A DNA stretch of 64,000 bases from an uncultured Roseicyclus sp. (lineage in GTDB: Bacteria > Pseudomonadota > Alphaproteobacteria > Rhodobacterales > Rhodobacteraceae), in assembly GCA_947494975.1 (NCBI GenBank), contig CANLXA010000003.1:372001-436000 (forward strand). The letters run 5' to 3'. Shown here piece after piece: positions 26,938 through 36,864 of this stretch. The stretch's first letter is position 1. The number at the start of each line of letters is the position of its first letter. Made by a program: the position numbers and the translations under genes. Under the pieces are notes generated by a model. The model made no database searches. It had not been told where the DNA came from and saw only the letters and a list, made by a program, of their open reading frames with translations.

Positions 26938-27531
26938 ATGGCAGATGGTATTTCCCGTCCCGCACGTTCTTCCGGTCCCGCACTTTCACGGCGGTCGCTT
27001 CTTCTGGGGGCGGGCGCAGCACCACTTCTGGCGGCCTGCGGCAATCCGCTGGGCAACAATAACGGGCCCCGCATCGATGCCCGCGCGGATGCGGCACTCG
27101 ATTTCATGCAGCAAGAGGTGCCGGGCACGACCGACCTCGTGAACAACGCCGCCGGTATGCTGGTGATGCCGCTGATCACCGAGGCGGGCTTTGGCTTTGG
27201 CGGCGCCTATGGGCGCGGCGCGCTGCGGATCAACGGCGCGACTGTGGATTACTACTCCGCTGTCTCCGGCTCCTTCGGGTTGCAGATCGGCGCGCAGCAA
27301 TATGCCCATACGCTGTTCTTCATGACCGAGCAGGCGCTGAGCGAATTCCGCAACTCGGTCGGCTGGTCGGTGGGTGCCGATGTGCGCTACGCGGTCAACA
27401 CCCAGGCCGGTGCGCTCGGGTTCGACACCGCGACAATCTCCGAACCGGTGATTGCCGTGATCTACGGTCAGGCAGGCCTGATCATCGGCGCCACGCTCGA
27501 CGGAACGCGCTACACCCGCATTATCCCCTGA
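26938..27531 (+). CDS. SYLF-domain (Ysc84-like) lipoprotein
   Basis: A 197-residue SYLF/DUF500 lipid-binding protein. The N-terminus combines twin arginines and a lipobox, SRRSLLLGAGAAPLLAAC, suggesting Tat export and lipid anchoring at the cysteine. The body has the family pattern AAGMLVMPLITEAGFGFGG, GALRINGATVDYYSAVSGSF and the Gly-rich GQAGLIIGATLDGTRYTRI. Bacterial members are implicated in membrane association; their role is unclear. AAGG precedes the ATG by nine bases. Confidence 0.88.
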   Translation: MADGISRPARSSGPALSRRSLLLGAGAAPLLAACGNPLGNNNGPRIDARADAALDFMQQEVPGTTDLVNNAAGMLVMPLITEAGFGFGGAYGRGALRINGATVDYYSAVSGSFGLQIGAQQYAHTLFFMTEQALSEFRNSVGWSVGADVRYAVNTQAGALGFDTATISEPVIAVIYGQAGLIIGATLDGTRYTRIIP

Positions 27532-27603
27532 TCGCGCGGCCCTGATCCGCCGAGCCGGCGCCTCGCGCAAGCGTGACTGGCGCGGGCCCGTCAAAGATGT
27601 CAT

Positions 27604-27630
27604 CCCGAAGCGGTATCAGCTTCGGGAGAG
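27604..27630 (+). promoter_or_regulatory. Hairpin overlapping the ribosome-binding site of the DUF302 gene
   Basis: A perfect eight-base stem CCCGAAGC/GCTTCGGG (27604-27611, 27619-27626, seven-base loop) ends in the GGG of the Shine-Dalgarno GGGAGAG that serves the ATG at 27635. When folded, it would hide part of the ribosome-binding site. It could instead be the end of the SYLF transcript, but there is no T-tract. Confidence 0.45.
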
Positions 27631-27634
27631 ATCC

Positions 27635-28111
27635 ATGTTTCGCGCCGTCATCGCCCTTGTTTTCCTCAGCCTTCCGCTGGCCGCGCAGGACGTCGCCGAC
27701 CTTGCGCCGCGCGAGGGCTGGGAGGTCCACGTCACCGCCCATGATTTTGCGACACTTGTGGATCGGACCAACGCGGCCGTCTCGGAGAACGGGATGGCGG
27801 TTGTCACCCGCGCCGGGCCAACCGGTGCGGCGGCCAACCGGGGCATCGAGATTCCGGGCAACATGGTCATCGGCGTGTTCAACAATGTCTACGCCGTGCG
27901 GATCCTTGAATTGTCCACCGCGGCGATGATCCACGCACCCATTCGCCTCTACCTCACCGAGAATGCGGATGGCACCGCGACGCTCAGCTATATCCGCCCC
28001 TCCGCGCTCTATGCCCCCTACTTTGACGAGGCCGACGCCGATCTGGCCGACGCCGCGTCAGAGCTCGATGCCGTGTTCGCAACCATTGCCCAGGCCGCCG
28101 CTGCGCGCTAG
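27635..28111 (+). CDS. Secreted DUF302 protein
   Basis: A 158-residue exported protein with a signal peptide (VIALVFLSLPLAAQ) and a DUF302 domain across about residues 30-135 (DFATLVDRTNAAVSENGM, VIGVFNNVYAVRIL, APIRLYLTENADGTATLSY). DUF302 proteins are small alpha/beta proteins of unknown function, often periplasmic. Translation is preceded by the hairpin noted separately. It lies between the SYLF lipoprotein and the penicillin acylase on the same strand. Confidence 0.85.
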   Translation: MFRAVIALVFLSLPLAAQDVADLAPREGWEVHVTAHDFATLVDRTNAAVSENGMAVVTRAGPTGAAANRGIEIPGNMVIGVFNNVYAVRILELSTAAMIHAPIRLYLTENADGTATLSYIRPSALYAPYFDEADADLADAASELDAVFATIAQAAAAR

Positions 28112-28153
28112 ACGCGTGCGATACGAGTCTACTGGCCAGGGAACACCATCACG

Positions 28154-30634
28154 ATGCGACTGATCTTGCGATGGCTGACGCGGCTTGTGGCCGCCGGTGT
28201 TGTCGTGAGCGTCCTTGTGGCCACGCTTGGCTGGTGGATCGCGAGCCGCTCGATCCCCGATTACGACGCCGATTGGCAGGTGGATGGCATCGACGGGCAG
28301 ATCGAGATTGTCCGCAACACCGCCGCCGTCCCGCATATCTTCGCGCTGACGGACCATGACGTCTACTACGGGCTCGGCTTTGTCCATGCCCAGGACCGGC
28401 TGTGGCAGATGCTGATGCTGCGCCGAACGGCGCAGGGGCGGTTGTCGGAGGTGTTCGGGCGGCGGACGCTTGAGATCGACGATTTGATGCGGCGGCTCGA
28501 TCTGGACGGATATGCGCGCCAGTCGCTCGACGCCTATTCCGAAGACAGCCTTGGCATCCTGGAGGCCTATGCGGACGGCGTGAATGCGTGGCTGCGGCTG
28601 GTCAGGGACGAGGCCTTGGGGCGCGGCGCGCCGGAATTGTTCCTGTTCGAGCCCGAGATCGCGCCTTGGCGGCCCAATGATTCCATCATGTTATCGCTGC
28701 TCATGGCGCTTGAGCTGGCCACCCACCACGAAAACGAGATCCTGCGCGCCCGCGCCTCTCTGGCCCTGCCGGAACCGGGCCGGATCAGTGATCTGATGCC
28801 CGACGCGCCGGGCACCGGTGCCGCGGAGCTGGGCGACTACGCCAGCGTGCTGGAGATCCCGGAGACGATGTTTGCGGATGCCAGCGGCGCGACCGGCCCG
28901 CGCGACGCGCTGCACCCGAACTGGCAGGGCGTGAACCGCGGCGGCGCTTCCAATATCTGGGCCGCCACCCCCACCCGCTCGGCGGCCGGCGGGGCGCTGA
29001 TGGCGTCCGACCCGCATCTGAGCCTCACCGCGCCCTCGCTGTGGTATCTGGCCCGGCTGGAGCTTGCCACGGGCGGCGTGATCGGGGCGAGCATTCCCGG
29101 CACGCCCGGTATCCTCAACGGCCGGTCCGAGCGGCTCAGCTGGGGCATCACGGCGGCCTATCTCGACGATATCGACCTCTATATCGAGGAACTCAACCCC
29201 GACGACCCCACCCAATACCGCACCATCGACGGATGGGCGGAGTTCGAGACCCGGCGCGAGATCATTGAGATCGCCGATGAAGCGCCCGTCACCATCACCC
29301 TGCGCAACACCGAAAACGGGCCGGTCATCCCCGGCGGCCACTGGAACCTGGGCTCCGTCACCCCGGCGGGACACGTGGTGTCGATGCGCTGGACCGCGCT
29401 CAGCACCGAGAACACCTCGATGCAGACCGGCCTGCGCCTGATGCGGGCGCGCAATATCGAAGAGGCGCTGGCCGCCGGGGAGGATTACGTGGCCCCCTCC
29501 GCCAACCTGATGCTGGCCGCCGAGGATGGCCGCATCGCGATGCAGGTGATCGGCCACATGCCCTGGCGCCGCAACGAGCACGAGACCCAGGCACGCATGC
29601 CCTCGCGCGGCTGGATCGAGGGCAACCGCTGGCAGGGGATCACACAGTATTTCGCCAACCCCACCTTCCTCGATCCCGAAAGCGGGGTGCTTGGCAACAC
29701 CAACAACAAGATGGTGGATCGCGAATTCCCGCTCCACATCTCGTATCTCTGGGGCGACACGCAGCGGATCACCCGCCTCAGCCGCCTGATGGAGGCGCGC
29801 GAGGTTCATACCCGCGACAGCTTCATCGAGGCGCAGCTTGATACGGTGTCCGCCGCCGCGCGAAACCTCCTGCCGCTGATCGCGCGAGATCTGTGGTTTA
29901 CCGGCGAGCCCGCCGCCCCCGGCACAACCGAGCGCCGCCGCCAGCGCGCGCTGGAGCTTCTGGCCGATTGGAACGGGGAGATGAACGAACACCTCCCCGA
30001 GCCGCTGATCTTCGCCGCCTGGATGCGGCACCTGCAACAGCGCCTGATCCGCGACGATATCGGCCAGCTCGCCGAGGAATTCTATCAGGTCGAACCGATC
30101 TTCATCGAACGCGTGTTCCGCGACGTCGATGGCGCGTCGATCTGGTGCGATGTGCGGCCCTCGACCGCCACCGAGAATTGCACCGACACCGCCCGGATGG
30201 CACTCGACGAGGCGCTTCAGGACCTGAGCGAGCGCTACGGCAACGATATCGAAAGCTGGCGCTGGGGCGCGGCCCACGAGGCCGTGCACGAACATCAGGT
30301 GCTGGGCGATACCCGCCTGTTTTCATGGATCGTGAACATCCGGCAGGCCACGTCAGGCGGGGATTTCACCCTGAACCGGGCCGCCACGCCGGGCAACGGG
30401 CCGGAGCCCTACCTCAACACCCACGGCGCCGGGTATCGCGGCGTGTACGATTTCGCCGACCCCGACAGTTCCGTGTTCATCATTTCCACCGGGCAATCGG
30501 GCCACCCGCTGTCGCCCCATTACGATGATCTGGGCGAACTGTGGCGCCGCGGCGAATACGTCCCGATGACGCTCGATCCCGACCTCGCGCGCGCCGGAAA
30601 TCTCGGAGTGATGGTGCTCAGCCCGCGGGACTAG
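28154..30634 (+). CDS. Penicillin acylase family N-terminal-nucleophile hydrolase
   Basis: An 826-residue Ntn hydrolase precursor. A membrane-spanning signal region (about 8-30) precedes the alpha chain. The self-processing site is NRGGASNIW, where Ser266 would become the N-terminal nucleophile of the beta chain. Family members deacylate beta-lactams, acyl-homoserine lactones or other N-acyl amides in the periplasm. The start of the mature region, EIVRNTAAVPHIFALTDHDVYYGLGFVHAQDR, is typical. Quorum-quenching activity is a possibility given the solo LuxR regulator, but nothing links them here. Confidence 0.92.
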   Translation: MRLILRWLTRLVAAGVVVSVLVATLGWWIASRSIPDYDADWQVDGIDGQIEIVRNTAAVPHIFALTDHDVYYGLGFVHAQDRLWQMLMLRRTAQGRLSEVFGRRTLEIDDLMRRLDLDGYARQSLDAYSEDSLGILEAYADGVNAWLRLVRDEALGRGAPELFLFEPEIAPWRPNDSIMLSLLMALELATHHENEILRARASLALPEPGRISDLMPDAPGTGAAELGDYASVLEIPETMFADASGATGPRDALHPNWQGVNRGGASNIWAATPTRSAAGGALMASDPHLSLTAPSLWYLARLELATGGVIGASIPGTPGILNGRSERLSWGITAAYLDDIDLYIEELNPDDPTQYRTIDGWAEFETRREIIEIADEAPVTITLRNTENGPVIPGGHWNLGSVTPAGHVVSMRWTALSTENTSMQTGLRLMRARNIEEALAAGEDYVAPSANLMLAAEDGRIAMQVIGHMPWRRNEHETQARMPSRGWIEGNRWQGITQYFANPTFLDPESGVLGNTNNKMVDREFPLHISYLWGDTQRITRLSRLMEAREVHTRDSFIEAQLDTVSAAARNLLPLIARDLWFTGEPAAPGTTERRRQRALELLADWNGEMNEHLPEPLIFAAWMRHLQQRLIRDDIGQLAEEFYQVEPIFIERVFRDVDGASIWCDVRPSTATENCTDTARMALDEALQDLSERYGNDIESWRWGAAHEAVHEHQVLGDTRLFSWIVNIRQATSGGDFTLNRAATPGNGPEPYLNTHGAGYRGVYDFADPDSSVFIISTGQSGHPLSPHYDDLGELWRRGEYVPMTLDPDLARAGNLGVMVLSPRD

Positions 30635-30665
30635 GCCGGGTCCTCCCGAAGGCCGCCCGCCGCGA

Positions 30666-31988
30666 TCACAACTGGCGAAACGCCCTTTCCTGCCGGGCCG
30701 TCCAGTTGACCTGCAGGATGGTGCTGTCTTTCCCCGGCTCCTCGTCTTCCACCACACCCTGTTCGAACAGCCAGGCCCGTTTGCGGCCCTCAGAATGGGC
30801 CAGATCCACGCGGGCCGTATGCCGGGGCGCGGAGACACGGTCGGCGACGGCGGCCAGAAGCGGCTCCAGCCCGTCACCCGTCAGGGCCGAGACGGCGAAC
30901 ACATCCGGCTGTCGCTCTGCTTCGGTCCGGCGCGCCTCCGCGCCCGCCGCATCCAACCGGTCCAGCTTGTTCCAGACGTCGATCTGAGGCGCGGTTTCGC
31001 TGACGCCGAGTTCCGACAGGATCGCCTCCACATCGCCCGCCTGTTCGGTGGTCTCGGGGTGGCTGATATCGCGGACATGCAAGATCAGATCGGCGTCCAG
31101 CACCTCCTCCAGCGTGGCGCGAAAGGCGGCGACAAGCTGGGTCGGCAGATCGCTGATGAACCCCACCGTGTCCGACAGGATCACATCGGTGCCATCGGGC
31201 AGCGTCACCGCCCGCATGGTGGGATCCAGCGTGGCAAACAGCATATCCTTGGCCATCACGTCGGCACCGGTCAACCGGTTGAACAACGTGGATTTTCCCG
31301 CATTGGTGTAGCCAACAAGCGCAACGATGGGATACGGCACCTTCTTGCGCGCTGAGCGGTGCAGGGCGCGGGTTTTCACAACCTTCTGCAATTGCCGTTT
31401 GATCCGGGTGACGGCCTCGTCGATAGCGCGCCTGTCGGCCTCGATCTGCGTCTCGCCGGGGCCGCCCACAAAGCCAAGGCCGCCGCGCTGGCGCTCCAGG
31501 TGGGTCCAGGCCCGCACAAGGCGCGTGCGCTGGTAGCTGAGCGCCGCAAGCTCCACCTGCAACACACCCTCCCGCGTGGCCGCGCGGTCGGCGAAAATCT
31601 CCAGGATCAGGCCCGTCCGGTCGAGCAATTTGCAGCCCCAGCGCTTTTCCAGATTGCGCTGCTGCACCGGGGTGACGGGGCCGTCGATCAGGACGAGGCC
31701 GATCTCCTCCGCCTCGATTCGCTGTGCCAGTTCCTCGATCTTGCCCTTGCCGAACAACAGGCCCGGCTGCGCCCGCGGCAATCGAACCACATCGGCCCCC
31801 ACAACCTCCAGATCCGGCAGGGCGGCGGCAAGTGCCACGGCCTCGTCCAGCGCGAATTCGGGGCCGCGTCGGTTGCGATCTGATTGGATGTCGGGGTGCA
31901 GCACCAAAGACCGCATCGGGGCCTTGCCGTGGTCGGGGCCCGATCCGGTGCTGTCGTCGTCAGGGGAAAGGCGGCTTTTGGCGCTCAC
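30666..31988 (-). CDS. hflX: GTPase HflX
   Basis: A 440-residue HflX, a ribosome-associated GTPase that rescues or splits stalled ribosomes under stress. The N-terminal HflX domain includes the [15 protein letters not shown] segment. The G domain has G1 [18 protein letters not shown]3 [12 protein letters not shown] (DTVG in place of DxxG) and G4 WNKLD. It starts four bases inside hfq (ATGA overlap), the conserved hfq-hflX pair. It converges on the acylase gene. Confidence 0.96.
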   Translation of the reverse strand: MSAKSRLSPDDDSTGSGPDHGKAPMRSLVLHPDIQSDRNRRGPEFALDEAVALAAALPDLEVVGADVVRLPRAQPGLLFGKGKIEELAQRIEAEEIGLVLIDGPVTPVQQRNLEKRWGCKLLDRTGLILEIFADRAATREGVLQVELAALSYQRTRLVRAWTHLERQRGGLGFVGGPGETQIEADRRAIDEAVTRIKRQLQKVVKTRALHRSARKKVPYPIVALVGYTNAGKSTLFNRLTGADVMAKDMLFATLDPTMRAVTLPDGTDVILSDTVGFISDLPTQLVAAFRATLEEVLDADLILHVRDISHPETTEQAGDVEAILSELGVSETAPQIDVWNKLDRLDAAGAEARRTEAERQPDVFAVSALTGDGLEPLLAAVADRVSAPRHTARVDLAHSEGRKRAWLFEQGVVEDEEPGKDSTILQVNWTARQERAFRQL

Positions 31989-32218
31989 TCTTCCCCGTCA
32001 TAGAGATTGATCGGCTGCGCGGGCATCACCGTCGAGATGGCATGCTTGTAGACAAGCTGCGACTGTCCGTCGCGGCGCAACAGGACACAGAAATTGTCGA
32101 ACCAGGTAATCACACCCTGCAACTTCACACCGTTGATCAAGAAGATCGTCACTGGAACCTTTGTCTTGCGGACGTGGTTGAGAAACGCGTCCTGCAAGTT
32201 CTGTCTGTTTTCGGCCAT
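31985..32218 (-). CDS. hfq: RNA chaperone Hfq
   Basis: A 77-residue Hfq with the Sm1 segment ([20 protein letters not shown]), [18 protein letters not shown], and the Sm2 motif [15 protein letters not shown]. It forms a hexameric ring that binds sRNA U-tails and A-rich mRNA. The C-terminal tail is very short, as usual in alphaproteobacteria. It is translationally coupled to hflX. The candidate sRNAs at 5.2 and 13.1 kb would be natural clients. Confidence 0.98.
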   Translation of the reverse strand: MAENRQNLQDAFLNHVRKTKVPVTIFLINGVKLQGVITWFDNFCVLLRRDGQSQLVYKHAISTVMPAQPINLYDGEE

Positions 32219-32341
32219 TTGGTATCACGCCCCATTGGTTCTTGATCCGGGTTGGACCCCGGATACGTCGTGCCAAGCCACTATGGAGTCAGTTCGCGGG
32301 GATTTCCAGCCCCGATCAAGACCTTGGCCCGGAACCGCCGA

Positions 32342-33859
32342 TCAGTCGCGCCAGAACGCCGGATTGATCAGCGCGATCAGGACCAGGGTCTCGACACGGC
32401 CCACGATCATCGCCGCCGCGCAGATCAGTTTTGCGGGGTCCGACAAAGTGAAATAATCAATCGGCATCTCGCCCGCGACGCTGGCCAGCGGGCCTGTTGT
32501 GGTCAGGGTCGCGATGGCCAGGATCATCGACGCCTCGAAATCGAGGCCCGTGGCCGCCAGGGCCACCATCACCGCGCAGATGCTGATCACCAGAAGCATG
32601 AAGACAACCCAGGCGATATAGGCGCCTTCGCGCCGGATGCGCCGCCCCAACCGCCCTGCCCCGGCGACGGAGTTGGGATAGATCAGCTTGCCCATCTCGC
32701 GCACGCCGTGTTTGTAGAGCGCATAGACCCGCAGCAGCTTCAGGCCGCCCGCCGTCGTCGCCACCCCGCCCCCCATCAGGACAAGGCCCACCAGCAACAG
32801 GCCCGGCGTCGGCAGGCCCGACCACGCCCGCGCATCGCCCCAGGCATCCGACACGAAGCCGGTGGTCGTCAGGAACGACGACACGGTGAAGACCGACCCC
32901 CACAGCGCGACGATAGCGGCGCGCGCATTGGCCAGTTCCTCCACTTCCAGCGCTCCGACCCAGTGGCGCGTGAACAACAGCGTCGACAGAACGATCACCG
33001 CGAACAGGGCAAGGCGGATTTCGCGGTCCTTGGTCAGGCGCTCCCGCAAGTCGCGGCCGATGCCGCTGGAATAGGTGCGCCGCGACAGGGCGAAGAGGAA
33101 GAAAAGCAGGATCAGGAATTCCCCGCCGATGCCCGCGGGCCGCCCCTCAAGCCCGCCCACCGGGCTGATCCCGGAGGTCGCCATCGTCGACATGGCGTGG
33201 ATCGCCGCCACCAGGGGTTCTTCCCCCGCCACGATCAGGGCCAGCACCAGAGCCAGCGTCAGCGCGCCGTAGATCGGCGTCAGCCGCAGCGCGTGGTTGC
33301 GCAGCCGCTCCGAGGCATTGGCCGCCGTCATCTGCCCGCCCGTGGCCTGCGTCGCCCCCTGGATATTGGCCTCCGACGTCACCTCGTAGCCCCCCAGCGT
33401 CAGCGGGGCCAGAACCGCGAAGGCGGTGATCCAGATCAGCAGCCCGCCGAACCAGCCCACAAGGCCCCGCCAAAGATGCACGGCCGGGCTCAGGCGGGCG
33501 GGATCGAACACCTCCGCGCCCGTGGTCGTCAGCGCCGACACCATATCGAGATAGACGTTGATGAACCGCGTATTGCCCACCGCCTGATCCATCGGCAGCG
33601 ACAGGACCAGCGGCAACCACAGATAGGCGAGCACCAGCGAGGCCAGATGGCTCCGCTCGGACGGGCGGCGGCGCGGCGTCTGGCTGGCAAAGCCAAGCAG
33701 AACGGCGGCCATCACCACCATCAGGCCGGAATAGAGGAACACCCGCGCGGTGGCGAAATCCTCCAGCGCCGTGGCAATCGCCGCGGGCACGAACATCGCG
33801 CCACCGCTGACGAAGATCAGGACGGTAAAGAACGGCAGATTGCGGAAATAGGCAGCCAT
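32342..33859 (-). CDS. trkH: Trk-type potassium channel subunit TrkH
   Basis: A 505-residue polytopic membrane protein. Four pore loops with the selectivity-filter glycine can be seen in order: TTTGAEVFD, MATSGISPVGG, LTTTGFVSD and LTTTGPLAS. This arrangement defines TrkH/KtrB-type potassium uptake proteins gated by TrkA. The upstream gene is trkA, 18 bases away, so the pair forms one uptake system within the ntr-trk-hfq block. Confidence 0.95.
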   Translation of the reverse strand: MAAYFRNLPFFTVLIFVSGGAMFVPAAIATALEDFATARVFLYSGLMVVMAAVLLGFASQTPRRRPSERSHLASLVLAYLWLPLVLSLPMDQAVGNTRFINVYLDMVSALTTTGAEVFDPARLSPAVHLWRGLVGWFGGLLIWITAFAVLAPLTLGGYEVTSEANIQGATQATGGQMTAANASERLRNHALRLTPIYGALTLALVLALIVAGEEPLVAAIHAMSTMATSGISPVGGLEGRPAGIGGEFLILLFFLFALSRRTYSSGIGRDLRERLTKDREIRLALFAVIVLSTLLFTRHWVGALEVEELANARAAIVALWGSVFTVSSFLTTTGFVSDAWGDARAWSGLPTPGLLLVGLVLMGGGVATTAGGLKLLRVYALYKHGVREMGKLIYPNSVAGAGRLGRRIRREGAYIAWVVFMLLVISICAVMVALAATGLDFEASMILAIATLTTTGPLASVAGEMPIDYFTLSDPAKLICAAAMIVGRVETLVLIALINPAFWRD

Positions 33860-33877
33860 GGGCAGCGCGATCCCCGA

Positions 33878-35254
33878 TCAGAAAAAGTCGATGGAGACTT
33901 GAAGCAGCGCCTCAACCGCGGGCACATCGGCCCGCAGCGCAAAGATGACAACCGCGTCCCCCTCCTCGATGCGCGTGGAGCCGGTGGGCCGGAACACCTT
34001 GCCGCCGCGCTGCACCGCGCCCACCAGCGCGCCTTCGGGGAAATCGATATCCCGCACAGCCTTGCCGGAAATCGGCGAGGTCGAGAGCACCTGCGCCTCG
34101 ATCACCTCGGCCTCTGCATCGCCGATGGAGTAAACGCCCCGCACCCGACCGTGCCGGATATGGCGCAGGATCGAACTGACTGTTGTCGCGCGCGGGTTCA
34201 CATAGGCGTCGATGCCCAACGGGTCCATCAGCGGCACCAGCGTCGGGTCATTCACCAGGCTGATCGCCATGCCCGCCCCCGCCGATTTCGCGCGGACCGA
34301 GGCCAGCATGTTGGTCTTGTCATCATCGGTCAGGCTCAGCACCACATCGGCGCGCTCCACCCCCGCCTCGCGCAGCAGGTCCATGTCGAGCCCGTCGCCA
34401 TGGAGCACGATCGTGCGCTCCAACGCATCGGCGGCCACCTCCGCGCGGCCCCTGTTCGCCTCGATCACCCGCGTGCGCATCCGTGTGGCGGACTTCTCCA
34501 GCTTGCGCGCAACGGTCAGGCCCACATTGCCCCCCCCGATGATCAGGATCCGCTCCAGCGCGGTGCGGGTCTTGCCGAAGATCTCCAGCGTGCGGGTCAC
34601 ATCCTCGGCATGGGTGAACACATAGACCTGATCGCCCGCAAACAGCTGATCGCCCGGTTCCGGCGCAAACAGCGTGCCGTCGCGCCGCACGCCGGTGACA
34701 ATCGCGCGCAGGGTCGAGAACAACTCCGAGAGTTGCCGCAACGGCGTGTCGAGCACCGGGCAATCGTCATCCAGCGTGATCCCCAGAAGCTGCGCATCCC
34801 CGCCCAAGAAGCTTTCGGTGTCGAAGGTGGAGGGTGATTTGATCCGGTTCAGCACCGCCTCCGCCACCTCCATTTCCGGGCTGATCACCACGTCGATGGG
34901 CAGATGATCCCGGCGATAGAGGTCGGAATAGATCGCGCGCAAATAGGATTGGGCCCGCAGCCGCGCGATCTTGCGCGGCACTGCAAAGACCGAATGGGCC
35001 ACTTGGCAGGTGACCATGTTGACCTCATCGGAATGGGTGGCGGCGATCACCATATCGGCGTCTCGCGCACCCGCGCGGTCCAGCACGTCCGGGTAGGAGG
35101 CGAACCCGGTCAGGCCCTGCACGTCCAACGTATCAGTGGCGCGGCGCACCAGGTCGGAATTGTTGTCGACCACCGTGACGTCGTTGTTTTCCGAGGACAG
35201 ATGGCGCGCGATCTGCCAGCCAACCTGGCCCGCGCCGCAAATGATGACCTTCAT
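33878..35254 (-). CDS. trkA: Trk system potassium uptake protein TrkA
   Basis: A 458-residue cytoplasmic regulator with two tandem RCK modules. The first Rossmann motif is VIICGAGQVGWQIARHL at the N-terminus and the second ILIIGGGNVGLTVARKL near residue 234; each is followed by a TrkA_C domain. NAD(H) or ATP binding here gates TrkH. The ATG at 35254 was chosen because it starts exactly at the Rossmann strand; upstream in-frame sequence is not family-like. A 7-3-7 palindrome lies about 30 bases upstream. Confidence 0.96.
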   Translation of the reverse strand: MKVIICGAGQVGWQIARHLSSENNDVTVVDNNSDLVRRATDTLDVQGLTGFASYPDVLDRAGARDADMVIAATHSDEVNMVTCQVAHSVFAVPRKIARLRAQSYLRAIYSDLYRRDHLPIDVVISPEMEVAEAVLNRIKSPSTFDTESFLGGDAQLLGITLDDDCPVLDTPLRQLSELFSTLRAIVTGVRRDGTLFAPEPGDQLFAGDQVYVFTHAEDVTRTLEIFGKTRTALERILIIGGGNVGLTVARKLEKSATRMRTRVIEANRGRAEVAADALERTIVLHGDGLDMDLLREAGVERADVVLSLTDDDKTNMLASVRAKSAGAGMAISLVNDPTLVPLMDPLGIDAYVNPRATTVSSILRHIRHGRVRGVYSIGDAEAEVIEAQVLSTSPISGKAVRDIDFPEGALVGAVQRGGKVFRPTGSTRIEEGDAVVIFALRADVPAVEALLQVSIDFF

Positions 35255-35565
35255 TCGGGTTCCGTTTCTGAGGGTCCGTGAGTGCCAACCTTGTTGGCAG
35301 AGTGCCGGGGGGGCGTCAACGGGGCTGACCTTGGCGTGCGGCAAGGCGAACCCACAAGCGGCCGCCCAGGGTCTGCGGCCCGGCAAGTGAATGCGGCGGG
35401 TGTAGAGAAAGGCTGCTGGACAGCGGTCTATGGCGCAACGTCAGCTCTTCGGTACATGATGCGCTTTCGCCGTGGCTGCGCCAGCGCCCGCTTTGAAAAG
35501 CTGCCAATTCGCTTCTGTTTGGCTAAGCCATTGTAACTAAGGTTCACAATGCCGATGCTGACGCC
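35255..35565. other. Spacer between trkA and the MFS gene
   Basis: About 310 bases separate two divergent genes. It holds the TGCCAAC palindrome near trkA and a lower-G+C stretch towards the MFS gene. I see no RNA gene or credible small ORF. Confidence 0.5.
35283..35299. promoter_or_regulatory. Palindrome TGCCAAC-CTT-GTTGGCA upstream of trkA
   Basis: A perfect seven-base inverted repeat with a three-base centre lies 29 to 45 bases upstream of the trkA start. It may be an operator or a short 5'-UTR hairpin. Its core CAACCTTG fits the loose CAA-N(2-5)-TTG pattern reported for NtrX sites, but that motif is common by chance. Confidence 0.4.
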
Positions 35566-36864
35566 ATGGCGACTGAAAATGAATTCTCCTTGCATACCCT
35601 GGCTGCACCAGCACGCAGGCACATTCGTGTGTTTCAGCTGCATCAGTTTCTTGACCGGTTCGCCATGGGCCTTACGGTTGCTGTGGTTGCGCTCGCACTC
35701 ACAGATCGCGGCATGGACCTGCTTCAGATTTCGCTTCTCTTCGGGGTCTATTCACTCACGACGATGGCGATGGAACTGCCGTTTGGCGGTCTAGCTGACA
35801 GTATCGGACGAAAGCCGGTTTTTCTGGCGGCCATCGTCGCCAGTCTGATGTCGCTGGCCTTGTTCCTGTCTTCAAGCGATTTCTATGTTCTGGCATTGTC
35901 CTTTGCCTTCATCGGATTTGGGCGCGCCCTGCGGTCGGGCACGCTCGATGCATGGTTCGTGGAAACATTCAAAACCACTGCACCGGGCGTGGATGTCCAG
36001 CCTGCGCTCGCCAAGGCGCAGTGGGCCAATGCGATGGGCCTCGCCCTTGGCGCTGTCCTCGGCGGTCTGCTGCCCGATGCTTTCGGTTCGATCGCACAGA
36101 GGCATGGATTCAGCATCTATGATGTGTCTTACGCGGTGAGTTTTGGTGTGATGTTATGCGTGTTCTTATTTACGCTTTTGGCCATTGTGGAAAAACCGCA
36201 CCCGCTGAACTCCGGTGCCCTCAAACAAGGGTTCGCCAGCGTGCCTGGGGTCGTCAAAGAGGCTGGTCTTCTTGCGCTGAGACACCCAATGCTTTCGGTA
36301 CTGCTGGCCGCATTGGCCTTGTTCCTGATGGCGACCAATCCAGTCGAGGTGATTTGGCCCACATATGCCAAGCCCATGCTGGAAGACGGCTTCGCGACCA
36401 CGGCGATCGGTGCGCTGACCGCGACCTACTTTTTCTCAATCGCTTTTGGTGCGTCACTGTCTCCGCGCATAAGCCGCATCTTCAAGCGCCGCCACGCCGT
36501 GACCCTTTCCGTGATCTTTGCCTGCCTCGCGGTGTTTCAAATCGCATTGGCGATACAGGACGAAATCGTCGGATTTGTGGTTGCGTTTATTCTCTTCTCA
36601 ATCACCCTCGGCGCGAGTGAGACACCTGCCAGCAGTATTCTTCACACCTTCGTGGAAGACCGCCAGAGGTCAACCATGCTATCCTTAAGGTCGCTCATTC
36701 AACAGCTTGGGGGCGCGTTGGGACTTATCGTGACAGGAGCCGTCGCCGAAGTTTACTCCACCCCTGTGGCGTGGAGTCTTGGTGCAGCATTTCTTCTCAT
36801 CGCAGTGATGCTGACCGGAGTGTTGGCTCTCCGTATGAGAGCAACACTCCGGTCAGATAGCTGA
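35566..36864 (+). CDS. MFS transporter of lower G+C, inserted between trkA and ntrX
   Basis: A 432-residue major-facilitator protein. About 12 hydrophobic helices are visible, and the loop 2-3 motif FGGLADSIGRKPVFLAAI is intact. The substrate is unknown; the overall pattern resembles drug or small-metabolite exporters. Base composition is markedly lower than in the neighbours (one 60-base stretch at 36121-36180 is 42% G+C by my count), and the gene runs against the surrounding minus-strand block. It separates ntrX from trkA, which are adjacent in many relatives. No transposase or terminal repeats are seen. Confidence 0.87.
   Translation: MATENEFSLHTLAAPARRHIRVFQLHQFLDRFAMGLTVAVVALALTDRGMDLLQISLLFGVYSLTTMAMELPFGGLADSIGRKPVFLAAIVASLMSLALFLSSSDFYVLALSFAFIGFGRALRSGTLDAWFVETFKTTAPGVDVQPALAKAQWANAMGLALGAVLGGLLPDAFGSIAQRHGFSIYDVSYAVSFGVMLCVFLFTLLAIVEKPHPLNSGALKQGFASVPGVVKEAGLLALRHPMLSVLLAALALFLMATNPVEVIWPTYAKPMLEDGFATTAIGALTATYFFSIAFGASLSPRISRIFKRRHAVTLSVIFACLAVFQIALAIQDEIVGFVVAFILFSITLGASETPASSILHTFVEDRQRSTMLSLRSLIQQLGGALGLIVTGAVAEVYSTPVAWSLGAAFLLIAVMLTGVLALRMRATLRSDS

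Noticed and set aside
32252-34837. 861-codon open frame on the plus strand opposite trkH and trkA
   Set aside because: It mirrors the codon structure of the real genes, is full of Arg/His/Gln/Pro, and shows no family motifs. Long antisense frames are expected in G+C-rich coding DNA.
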